A DNA stretch of 6,739 nt, taken from JAJXWB01 sp047971685 (GTDB lineage: Bacteria > Pseudomonadota > Alphaproteobacteria > Rhizobiales > Beijerinckiaceae). The notes below the pieces were generated by a model, which saw only the letters and a program-made list of their open reading frames with translations, had not been told where the DNA came from and did no database searches. The DNA lies in assembly GCA_047971685.1 (NCBI GenBank), contig JBKDZW010000096.1, forward strand, positions 1 through 6,739, read 5' to 3'. Of the stretch, positions 1 to 5,689 are shown one piece after another. Position 1 is the first letter of the stretch, and every line of letters begins with the position of its first letter. A program made the translations under genes and the position numbers.

Positions 1-30
1 CGCGTTGAGCCCCGCAGCATGGCTGCGAAA

Positions 31-55
31 AGTTCTTAACCAAGTTCTGTAACCA
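31..55 (+). promoter_or_regulatory. Tandem AGTTCT-TAACCA repeat, possible CtrA-like site
   Basis: Two imperfect copies lie directly side by side: AGTTCTTAACCA (31-42) and AGTTCTGTAACCA (43-55), the second followed by TG. The TTAACC core resembles the half-site recognised by the alphaproteobacterial cell-cycle regulator CtrA, but the spacing is not the classical TTAA-N7-TTAA, so this is only a suggestion. The repeat sits about 30 nt upstream of a cell-wall enzyme gene, a plausible CtrA target class. Just before it, at 13-27, is a small hairpin (CGCAGC-ATG-GCTGCG) that could belong to the end of an upstream gene outside the window. Confidence 0.3.
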
Positions 56-86
56 TGTTTCGGCCCCGGCCCCGAGACATGCAATT

Positions 87-803
87 ATGATTGATCGACG
101 CTTTTTTCTTGCCGGAACCGCCGCAGCCTTCGGCGCGTCATTGTCGGCCTGTTCAAGCGACGGGCCGTTTATGGTTGAATCGGGCGCGCCGCCGCGCCGA
201 AACCTTGCGGGCAGAAACTTTGCAGGCAGAACCCTGGCGACGCCGGATTATTACGCCATCTATTCAGGCTATCCCGGCGAACCATACGCAATCCGCAAGT
301 TCGATTTCAGCCAGATGGATCCGCGCTGGCTGCGCCAATCCGTGGAATACAAGGGATCAGAACCGACAGGCACGATCATTGTCGATCCCGCCTCGAAACA
401 TCTCTATTTCACAGAAGGGCCGGGCCGGGCGACGCGCTATGGCGTCGGCGTCGGCCGTGAGGGATTCGGCTGGTCGGGGCGGGCCTCCATAAATATGAAG
501 CGTAGCTGGCCGGACTGGGTGCCGCCGCACGAAATGATCGAGCGGCAGCCGGAAATCCGCGCCCAACTCGAAAAAACCCCGCGCGGACTGGGTGTGCCGG
601 GGGGACCGCGCAGCCCGCTCGGCGCCCGCGCCATGTATCTGTTCGGCGAAGGGCGCGATCTCGGCTATCGCATCCACGGCACGACCGAACCCGAGACCAT
701 TGGTTCCAACGTGTCGTCTGGCTGCATCCGGATGATCAACCAGGACATTGTCCATCTTTATACCCGCGCGGCAATCGGGACACGCGTGATCGTGCTGACC
801 TGA
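87..803 (+). CDS. L,D-transpeptidase (YkuD family) lipoprotein
   Basis: Probable periplasmic L,D-transpeptidase, which cross-links peptidoglycan through meso-diaminopimelate or attaches proteins to it using a catalytic cysteine. The 238-residue protein begins with a twin-arginine-like motif (RRFFL, residues 4-8), a hydrophobic stretch and a lipobox LSAC (19-22), so Cys22 is the likely lipidated residue and export may be by Tat. A low-complexity linker follows, with three AGR units (41-48 region). The YkuD catalytic signature is at the C terminus: HGT at 197-199 and SGCIRM at 211-216, with Cys213 as nucleophile and His197 and Arg215 as partners. The 238-residue length is usual for the alphaproteobacterial lipoprotein type. 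The ATG at 87 is chosen because it gives a complete signal peptide; the ribosome site before it is weak (GAGA). The gene stands alone. The family call is firm; the exact cross-link made is not known. Confidence 0.93.
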   Translation: MIDRRFFLAGTAAAFGASLSACSSDGPFMVESGAPPRRNLAGRNFAGRTLATPDYYAIYSGYPGEPYAIRKFDFSQMDPRWLRQSVEYKGSEPTGTIIVDPASKHLYFTEGPGRATRYGVGVGREGFGWSGRASINMKRSWPDWVPPHEMIERQPEIRAQLEKTPRGLGVPGGPRSPLGARAMYLFGEGRDLGYRIHGTTEPETIGSNVSSGCIRMINQDIVHLYTRAAIGTRVIVLT

Positions 804-907
804 TTGAGATATAACAGACTGAAAAGACACATATTTACGAAAATAAACGCAATGTGACATCTTTCCTCTTGTCGAAATGGCCACATGGAGCCATGTTGCG
901 TTCCGCA

Positions 908-1201
908 ATGATCGACTCTCAGGAAAATGTCCTCGTTGAGGCTCTCAAGAAAGTCGACGCGCTTGGCGACGTCGCTCCGGCCCACGTCCAGGATCCCATG
1001 ACCATGGTGATCCGGCAACGTGCGATCCAGGACGATCTCATGCGCTGGGACGATATACGCGGCCGTTATGTGCTGACGGGAACCGGTCGCAGCCGGATCG
1101 CTGCGCGTACACGCGGGCCCGGCGCGGTTGTGCGCTTCCGCCGCCGCGACGAGGTTCAGACCCAGGCTCCCCGCCGCGCCAAGGACGGCCAGGCCTCCTG
1201 A
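908..1201 (+). CDS. Small basic protein of unknown function
   Basis: I do not recognise a named family. From the ATG at 908 the product is about 97 residues: an acidic, probably helical N-terminal part (NVLVEALKKVDALGDV), a middle segment with paired arginines and DDLMRWDDIRGRYVLT, and a strongly basic tail rich in Arg and Lys. No signal peptide, membrane segment, Cys cluster or known motif is seen. The middle part reads like a short helical or winged-helix fragment ending in a TGTGRSRI turn, so nucleic-acid binding is possible but unproved. The frame is open from a GTG at 854, and ATG 893 is also possible; a GGAG at 887-890 lies too close to 893 (2 nt) and too far from 908 (17 nt), so the start is uncertain. 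An AT-rich gap of about 100 nt separates it from the transpeptidase gene, suggesting its own promoter. Confidence 0.6.
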   Translation: MIDSQENVLVEALKKVDALGDVAPAHVQDPMTMVIRQRAIQDDLMRWDDIRGRYVLTGTGRSRIAARTRGPGAVVRFRRRDEVQTQAPRRAKDGQAS

Positions 1202-1323
1202 AGCCTGACCCCCGCGTTCATCGTAACGTATTTTTGTCGGACGATCTCGCTTTGCCGCCGGCTTTGTCCTAGGCTCCATCCGAATTGCGGCCGCATGAGC
1301 GGCGAAACTGTCGGAGAAGAGCC

Positions 1324-2301
1324 ATGAAGACCCGCATTACCGAAATGCTTGGCGTGCAACATCCCATCGTGCAGGGCGGCATGCATCATGTCGGTCTCGC
1401 ACCGCTGGCTGCGGCCGTCTCGAACGCCGGCGGTCTCGGCATCATCACCGCGCTGACGCTCGGCACGCCTGAAAAGCTCGATGCGGAGATCAAGAAATGC
1501 CGGCAGATGACCAGCAAGCCGTTCGGCGTGAACCTGACTTTCCTGCCGAGCCTTAATGCGCCGGATTATCCGGGCCTGGTGCGCGTCATCATCGAGAATG
1601 GGATCAAGGCGGTCGAGACGGCCGGCAACAATCCTTCGCAAGTCATGCCCTTCTTCAAGCAGGCCGGCGTGAAGGTCATCCATAAATGCACATCGGTGCG
1701 CCATGCGCTGAAGGCCGAGGCGATCGGCTGCGACGCCGTCAGCGTCGATGGATTTGAATGCGGCGGCCATCCCGGCGAAGACGATGTGCCAAACATGATC
1801 CTTTTGCCGCGTGCGGCGGACGAATTGAAGATCCCCTTCATCGCCTCCGGAGGCATGGCCGACGCGCGTTCGCTTGTCGCAGCGCTCGCGATGGGCGCTG
1901 AAGGCATGAACATGGGCACACGATTTTTGTGCACCAAGGAAGCGCCGGTGCACGAGAACGTGAAGGCTGCAATCGTGGCGGCCAGCGAACTCGATACGCG
2001 CCTTGTCATGCGCCCCTTGCGCAATACCGAGCGTGTGCTGCGCAATTCGGCGGTCGACCGCATCATCGCCAAGGAAAAGGAACTTGGCTCCAACATCAAA
2101 TTCGAGGACATCATTCAGGAAGTCGCTGGCGTCTATCCCAAGGTCATGCAGACCGGCGACACGGAAGTGGGCGCATGGTCCTGCGGCATGGTCGCGGGCC
2201 TCATCAGCGACATTCCAACCTGTAAGGAATTGATCGACCGCATCATGGCGGAGGCGGATGCAATCATCCGCAAACGTCTCGAAGGCTTTCTGGCGGCGTA
2301 A
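1324..2301 (+). CDS. FMN-dependent NADH:quinone reductase / nitronate monooxygenase family
   Basis: FMN-binding TIM-barrel enzyme of the nitronate monooxygenase (2-nitropropane dioxygenase) superfamily, 325 residues. Visible motifs are HPIVQGGM near the N terminus (13-20), NAGGLGIITALT (34-45), VIHKCTSVRHALKAE (118-132), DGFECGGHPGEDD (142-154), and the phosphate-binding loops ASGGMAD (174-180) and GAEGMNMGTRF (191-201). From memory these blocks match Pseudomonas aeruginosa PA1024, which was shown to be an NADH:quinone reductase rather than a true nitronate monooxygenase, more closely than they match the class I enzyme PA4202. I therefore favour two-electron quinone reduction with NADH; nitronate oxidation remains the alternative. 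The start at 1324 is preferred over an in-frame ATG at 1285 because GGAG lies at 1313-1316, 7 nt before it, and conserved sequence begins there. It is followed after 5 nt by the enoyl-CoA hydratase-like gene, so the two are probably cotranscribed. Confidence 0.9.
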   Translation: MKTRITEMLGVQHPIVQGGMHHVGLAPLAAAVSNAGGLGIITALTLGTPEKLDAEIKKCRQMTSKPFGVNLTFLPSLNAPDYPGLVRVIIENGIKAVETAGNNPSQVMPFFKQAGVKVIHKCTSVRHALKAEAIGCDAVSVDGFECGGHPGEDDVPNMILLPRAADELKIPFIASGGMADARSLVAALAMGAEGMNMGTRFLCTKEAPVHENVKAAIVAASELDTRLVMRPLRNTERVLRNSAVDRIIAKEKELGSNIKFEDIIQEVAGVYPKVMQTGDTEVGAWSCGMVAGLISDIPTCKELIDRIMAEADAIIRKRLEGFLAA

Positions 2302-2306
2302 CGCGG

Positions 2307-3074
2307 ATGCTGAAGATCGAACAGAACGGCGCAATCGCCGTCGTCACCCTGAACCGCCCCGAAGCCATGAACGCGCTGTCGCGCGCACTGCGTCGCGCGC
2401 TCGACGAAGCGATCCGCAAGGTCGCCGCTGACGACAGCGTGAGCGTGGTAGTGCTGACAGGCGCAGGCCGCGCCTTTACCGCCGGCCTCGACCTCAAGGA
2501 ACTTGGCGGCTCAACCGATGCGCTTGCCGACGCCAATGCGACGGGCGCATCCGAAAATCCCGTGCTCGCAATACACCAATGCCCCAAGCCGGTGATCGGC
2601 GCGATCAATGGCGTTGCGATCACCGGCGGTTTCGAGCTTGCGCTGGCCTGCGACGTGCTGATCGCCTCGACCAATGCACGCTTCGCCGACACGCATGCGC
2701 GCGTCGGCATCATGCCCGGCTGGGGCCTGTCGCAAAAACTGTCGCGCATCATCGGCGTCTATCGCGCCAAGGAATTGTCGCTGACCGGCAATTTTCTCGA
2801 CGCGCAGACGGCGCTGGACTGGGGCCTCGTCAACAGGGTCGTTGCGCCCGAAGAGCTTTTGCCTGCGGCGATGAAACTCGCCGAAGACATGGCCTCCATC
2901 CCCGTCGATACGCTATGCCTCTATAAATCGATCATAGACGAGGGCTATGCGGCCAATCTCGGCGAAGGATTGAAGATCGAACATCGCCGTTCGAGCGCAA
3001 ATAACAGCATGGTGACGCCGGAGGCGGTCGAAAAGCGCCGCGCCGCCATTCAGGCGCGCGGGCGCACGCAATGA
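2307..3074 (+). CDS. Enoyl-CoA hydratase/isomerase family protein (crotonase fold)
   Basis: A 255-residue crotonase-superfamily protein, acting on a CoA thioester in the cytoplasm. The fold signatures are clear: LNRPEAMNALS (15-25), the CoA-binding and oxyanion segment AGRAFTAGLDLKEL (53-66), the second oxyanion and first catalytic segment ITGGFELALACD (105-116), then FADTHARVGIMPGWGLSQ (126-143) and SLTGNFLDAQTALDWGLVN (158-176). Glu110 aligns with catalytic Glu144 of rat mitochondrial enoyl-CoA hydratase, but the position of its second catalytic Glu164 is His130 here. The reaction is thus uncertain: hydration with altered chemistry, isomerisation, or another crotonase reaction. The ATG lies 5 nt after the stop of the FMN oxidoreductase gene, with no strong ribosome site of its own, pointing to translational coupling. 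A stem-loop begins 6 nt after the stop codon. Confidence 0.92.
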   Translation: MLKIEQNGAIAVVTLNRPEAMNALSRALRRALDEAIRKVAADDSVSVVVLTGAGRAFTAGLDLKELGGSTDALADANATGASENPVLAIHQCPKPVIGAINGVAITGGFELALACDVLIASTNARFADTHARVGIMPGWGLSQKLSRIIGVYRAKELSLTGNFLDAQTALDWGLVNRVVAPEELLPAAMKLAEDMASIPVDTLCLYKSIIDEGYAANLGEGLKIEHRRSSANNSMVTPEAVEKRRAAIQARGRTQ

Positions 3075-3080
3075 TAAAAT

Positions 3081-3113
3081 GCCGTCATTGCGCGAAGGCC
3101 CGGCAATGACGGC
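3081..3113. terminator. Stem-loop terminator between convergent genes
   Basis: A perfect 11-bp inverted repeat, GCCGTCATTGC (3081-3091) and GCAATGACGGC (3103-3113), flanks an 11-nt loop. It fills nearly the whole gap between the stops of the enoyl-CoA hydratase-like gene (3074) and the glutathione peroxidase gene (3116). Read on the minus strand, the stem is followed by ATTTTATC, a U-rich tail, so it fits an intrinsic terminator for the globin-peroxidase unit. Read on the plus strand no U-run follows, so it would be weaker there, perhaps only protecting the 3' end. Confidence 0.8.
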
Positions 3114-3115
3114 GT

Positions 3116-3598
3116 TCAGCCAAGCAGTTTCTCGATATTCTTGCGCAAGGATTCCGGGGTTTCCCGCGGAGCATGACGAGAGACAGGCGCGCCCTTGCGG
3201 TCGATCAGGAATTTCGTGAAATTCCACTTGATCGCCTGCGAGCCGAGCAGGCCCGGAAGTTGCTTCGTCAGATAGACGAACAGCGGATGGGCTTTTGCGC
3301 CATTGACATCGACCTTGGCGAAAACGGGAAAGCTCACGTCGTATTTCAGCACACAGAAATTCTTGATTTCCTCCGCATCGCCCGGCTCCTGCGCCCCAAA
3401 CTGGTTGCAGGGGAAGCCGAGCACCTCGAAACCGTCCGCAGCGAGATCGCGATGCAGCTTTTCCAAACCCGCATATTGCGGCGTGAAGCCGCATTTGCTC
3501 GCGGTATTGACTATGAGCAGCGCCTTGCCCTCGTATTTCTTGAGCGATACATCGCCACCATCGATATATTCGGCTGAAAAATCGTAGATATTTGTCAG
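3116..3598 (-). CDS. Cys-type glutathione peroxidase, probably thioredoxin-dependent
   Basis: Thiol peroxidase of the glutathione peroxidase family, reducing H2O2 and organic hydroperoxides. With the first codon at 3598 the product has 160 residues. All catalytic positions are present: peroxidatic Cys36 in NTASKCGFT, Gln70 in CNQFGAQEP, Trp125 and Asn126 in KWNFTKF. Cys64 (FPCNQF) and Cys82 (NFCVLKY) also match yeast Gpx3, whose Cys82 is the resolving residue; this predicts an atypical 2-Cys enzyme recycled by thioredoxin rather than glutathione (inference from family knowledge). No in-frame ATG, GTG or TTG lies near the conserved N terminus: the apparent start is CTG at 3598-3596, placed 8 nt after AGAAGGA, a good ribosome site. 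The CTG sits 2 nt after the globin stop codon, so the genes form one unit with likely coupled translation. The open frame extends up to 3697, but that part overlaps the globin gene and has no family resemblance. Confidence 0.9.
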   Translation of the reverse strand: MTNIYDFSAEYIDGGDVSLKKYEGKALLIVNTASKCGFTPQYAGLEKLHRDLAADGFEVLGFPCNQFGAQEPGDAEEIKNFCVLKYDVSFPVFAKVDVNGAKAHPLFVYLTKQLPGLLGSQAIKWNFTKFLIDRKGAPVSRHAPRETPESLRKNIEKLLG

Positions 3599-3600
3599 GT

Positions 3601-4002
3601 TTATATTCCTTCTGTTCGGGCGGCGCAGGCTGATATGTCCACGATCAGATCGCGCCAGGCAACGCTCATGTCGTTCGTCCAGTCCGCGCCCAGACATTCC
3701 TGTATTGCCTCCGCGATCACGCCGAAGAAATCGCCAAAGAGATCGTGCGGGACTTCGTAGGTGGCGTGGGCTGCGGCTTCCGCCTCGATCAGATTGGCGG
3801 CATAAGCGCGGTCGCCGACGAAATCCAGGATCGTTTCCAGCGCGCGTGCGAGCATCTCGCCCTGCACCGAATGCGCGTTATGGCCGAACTTCGAGGCGAG
3901 TTCGGGGCGTCTGGCGAACAGACGTCTATAGACCAGCGGCGTGAGATCCTCGCACCGTTCGCCAGCCAGTTCCAAGGATTGCGTAATCAGATCGGCGCGC
4001 AT
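3601..4002 (-). CDS. Single-domain globin (flavohaemoglobin-type haem domain)
   Basis: A 133-residue haem globin with no reductase domain. Key positions align with the haem domain of E. coli Hmp: Tyr25 (LVYRRLF) as B10 tyrosine, Gln47 (HSVQGEM) as E7 glutamine, and His79 (HATYEV) as the proximal F8 histidine; Phe39 (SKFGHN) fits the conserved CD-corner phenylalanine. The Tyr/Gln distal pair is typical of globins that bind O2 tightly and can react with NO, so NO dioxygenation or O2/peroxide handling is likely, with an unidentified reductase partner. The ATG at 4002 is supported by GAGGAG at 4013-4008, 5 nt upstream. The gene is the first of a unit with the peroxidase gene, consistent with a shared redox-stress role. 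Truncated (2/2) globins lack this length and pattern, so I place it with single-domain globins. Confidence 0.88.
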   Translation of the reverse strand: MRADLITQSLELAGERCEDLTPLVYRRLFARRPELASKFGHNAHSVQGEMLARALETILDFVGDRAYAANLIEAEAAAHATYEVPHDLFGDFFGVIAEAIQECLGADWTNDMSVAWRDLIVDISACAARTEGI

Positions 4003-4013
4003 GTCGTCTCCTC

Positions 4014-4132
4014 GTCTGCGCGCTGATCATAGCAAGTCCTCGTTCAAACGCACCTGTGCGTACAGCTCAACCCGGCTAGACTAAATGAAGCAAACGCCAA
4101 GCAACGATCGGAACACACAGGAGCGATACGCC
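4014..4132. promoter_or_regulatory. Divergent promoter region with inverted repeat
   Basis: This gap separates the divergent globin and carboxyltransferase genes. It contains a 6+2+6 inverted repeat, ACGCAC-CT-GTGCGT (4048-4061), suitable for a dimeric repressor. On the minus strand TATGAT (4031-4026) could be a -10 box for the globin unit; the inverted repeat would then cover its -35 position, which otherwise has no good hexamer. On the plus strand AGGAG at 4119-4123, 9 nt before ATG 4133, is the ribosome site of the carboxyltransferase gene. The promoter reading is inference from spacing only. Confidence 0.35.
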
Positions 4133-4705
4133 ATGGTCTGGACGCCGGAATTGCAAGAGCTGGAGAAGCGCAAGGCCTTGACAGCGCGCATGGGCGGGCC
4201 GGAGCGCGTGAAACGTCAGCACGATGGCGGCAGGCTGACCATTCGCGAGCGCATCGACAAGATTGCCGATGCCGCGACCTTTCAGGAGCTCGGCGCCATC
4301 GCCGGCGTTGGCGAATATGACGAGAAGGGCGACCTTACGGATCTGACGCCCGCCAATTGCGTCTTTGGCCGCGCCAAAGTCGAAGGACGCCCGGTCGTGA
4401 TCGTGGGCGACGATTTTACCGTGCGCGGCGGTTCGGCCGACGCCTCGATCCGCGAAAAACCGATGATGGCCGAGGATATGGCGCGCACCTTCCGCACGCC
4501 GATCATTCGCGTGATCGAGGGTTCGGGCGGCGGCGGCTCCGTCCGCACCATCGAGACCAAGGGCCGTTCCAATCTGCCGGGGCAGGTGGGCGAAACGCGC
4601 GCCTATTATCTGATGACGGATGCGCTCGGCCATGTGCCGGTCGTGGGTCTCGGCCTTGGCTCGGTCGCGGGCCTGGGCGCGGCGCGCCTGACCTCAAGCC
4701 ATTAG
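4133..4705 (+). CDS. Carboxyltransferase beta subunit, N-terminal fragment
   Basis: This 190-residue open frame covers most of the N-terminal crotonase-like domain of an acyl-CoA carboxylase beta subunit: MVWTPELQELEKRK at the start, GGRLTIRERID (32-42), ANCVFGRAKVEGRPVVIVGDDFTVRGGS (74-101), EKPMMAEDMA (108-117), the glycine-rich EGSGGGGS (129-136) and GLGSVAGLGAA (174-184), which forms part of the acyl-CoA/biotin pocket. It ends at TAG inside the domain, not at a linker, so on its own it is unlikely to fold properly. The ATG at 4133 is preferred over an in-frame ATG at 4085 because AGGAG precedes it by 9 nt and MVW(Q/T)PEL is the usual family start. Confidence 0.8.
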   Translation: MVWTPELQELEKRKALTARMGGPERVKRQHDGGRLTIRERIDKIADAATFQELGAIAGVGEYDEKGDLTDLTPANCVFGRAKVEGRPVVIVGDDFTVRGGSADASIREKPMMAEDMARTFRTPIIRVIEGSGGGGSVRTIETKGRSNLPGQVGETRAYYLMTDALGHVPVVGLGLGSVAGLGAARLTSSH

Positions 4706-4711
4706 TCCGTC

Positions 4712-5689
4712 ATGACCAAGACTTCGGCCATGTTCGTCGCCGGCCCGCCGGTTGTCGCCCGGCTCGGACAGCCCCTTTCCAAACAGGAGCTTGGGGGCTG
4801 GGAAATCCAGACCCGCTCCGGCGCCATCGACCATGCCGTCGATACGGAGGAGGAAGCCTTCGACTGCGCCCGGAAGTTTTTGTCCTATCTGCCCTCCTCC
4901 GTGCATGAACTGCCGCCGGTTCTGCCGGCGAGCGACCCGGCCGACCGGCCTGTCGAAAAGCTGATGAAGGCGATCCCGCGCAATCAACGGCAAGTCTACA
5001 AGATGCGACCGATCATCGAGGCGGTCGTGGACGAGGGCTCGTTCTTTGAAATGGGCCAGATGTTCGGGCGCTCGATCATCACCGGGTTTGCGCGGCTTTC
5101 GGGTCGTCCGGTGGCGCTGATGGCGAGCGATCCCTATCATTACGGCGGCGCCTGGACGGCGGAAACCTGCCAGAAGATCGTGCGCTTCGTCGACATGGCG
5201 CAGACCTTCCATCTGCCCGTTGTCTATCTCTGCGATTGCCCCGGCTTCATGATCGGCCTCCAGGCCGAGCAGACGGCGACGATTCGCCAGGGCGTGCGCG
5301 CCATGGCCGCGCTCAACCAGACCGATGTTCCCTGGTGCACGATCATCGTGCGCAATTGCTTCGGCGTCGCCGGCGCCGCGCACCAACCCGCAGGACGGCT
5401 GTCGCTGCGCTACGCCTGGTTGTCGGCGCGTTGGGGCTCGCTGCCACTCGAAGGCGGGATCGAGGCCGCCTATCGCGCCGATATCGAGGCTGCGTCCGAC
5501 CCGAAAGCCAAGCTCGCCGAGATCGAGGACAAGCTCGCCAAGCTGCGCACGCCATTCCGCACAGCCGAGACCTTCTGGGTCGAGGACATCGTCGATCCGC
5601 GGGAAACGCGCAAGCTTTTGTGCGATTTCGCGGAACTGGCGGAACGCGCGCTGACCCCCGGCGCGCCAAAAGTCTCGATGCGGCCATAA
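4712..5689 (+). CDS. Carboxyltransferase beta subunit, C-terminal fragment
   Basis: This 325-residue frame continues the carboxyltransferase after the TAG, in the same frame and only 6 nt later. It contains MFVAGPPVVARLG, EEAFDCARKFLSYLPSS, the start of the C-terminal domain (IIEAVVDEGSFFEMG, IITGFARLSGRPV), the CDCPGFMIG loop (367-375 in full-length numbering) and VRNCFGVAGAAHQ (406-418). The last is the equivalent of the KAYGGAYD oxyanion loop of propionyl-CoA carboxylase; the Asp of that loop, linked to short-chain acyl selectivity, is Ala415 here, so the substrate is probably not propionyl-CoA (inference). The family ending WGSLPLEGGIEAAYR is present and the C terminus is complete. The ATG at 4712 is only the first methionine after the stop and has no ribosome site, so separate translation would need reinitiation. 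Confidence 0.8.
   Translation: MTKTSAMFVAGPPVVARLGQPLSKQELGGWEIQTRSGAIDHAVDTEEEAFDCARKFLSYLPSSVHELPPVLPASDPADRPVEKLMKAIPRNQRQVYKMRPIIEAVVDEGSFFEMGQMFGRSIITGFARLSGRPVALMASDPYHYGGAWTAETCQKIVRFVDMAQTFHLPVVYLCDCPGFMIGLQAEQTATIRQGVRAMAALNQTDVPWCTIIVRNCFGVAGAAHQPAGRLSLRYAWLSARWGSLPLEGGIEAAYRADIEAASDPKAKLAEIEDKLAKLRTPFRTAETFWVEDIVDPRETRKLLCDFAELAERALTPGAPKVSMRP

Larger units (their letters stand above)
4133..5689 (+). pseudogene. Acyl-CoA carboxylase beta (carboxyltransferase) gene with one in-frame amber codon
   Basis: Read through the TAG at 4703-4705, this is a single continuous frame of 518 codons, the normal length for a propionyl/methylcrotonyl-type carboxyltransferase beta subunit (about 510-540). 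Family sequence continues without gap or frame change on both sides of the TAG: ...LTSSH, stop, SVMTKTSAMFVAGPPVV... In relatives the stop position is typically Tyr (SHYSVM), one base away from TAG. The gene is otherwise undamaged, so this is either a recent nonsense mutation, a sequencing error, or amber readthrough. If intact, the product would move CO2 from biotin on a partner alpha subunit to an acyl-CoA. No biotin carboxylase or biotin carrier gene is in the window. Confidence 0.7.

Noticed and set aside
1156..2334. Long minus-strand open frame of 392 codons opposite the FMN oxidoreductase gene
   Set aside because: High-GC antisense shadow: its sequence is His/Arg/Asp-rich with no family pattern, while the plus strand encodes a clear enzyme.
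3081..3113. Part of a dispersed repeat family (CGTCATTGCG-type elements)
   Set aside because: The stem resembles such elements, but only one copy is in the window and its position fully fits a terminator.
3599..3697. N-terminal extension of the peroxidase starting at 3697
   Set aside because: It lies wholly over the globin coding region, is Arg-rich and has no resemblance to a peroxidase or signal peptide.
4703..4705. Programmed recoding of TAG as pyrrolysine or another amino acid
   Set aside because: No supporting element or machinery is visible, and Tyr is the family residue; kept only as a remote alternative in the finding.
4703..4714. Natural split of the carboxyltransferase into two subunits, as in AccA/AccD
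   Set aside because: The break falls inside the N-terminal domain, not between the two crotonase-like domains, and the downstream ATG has no ribosome site.
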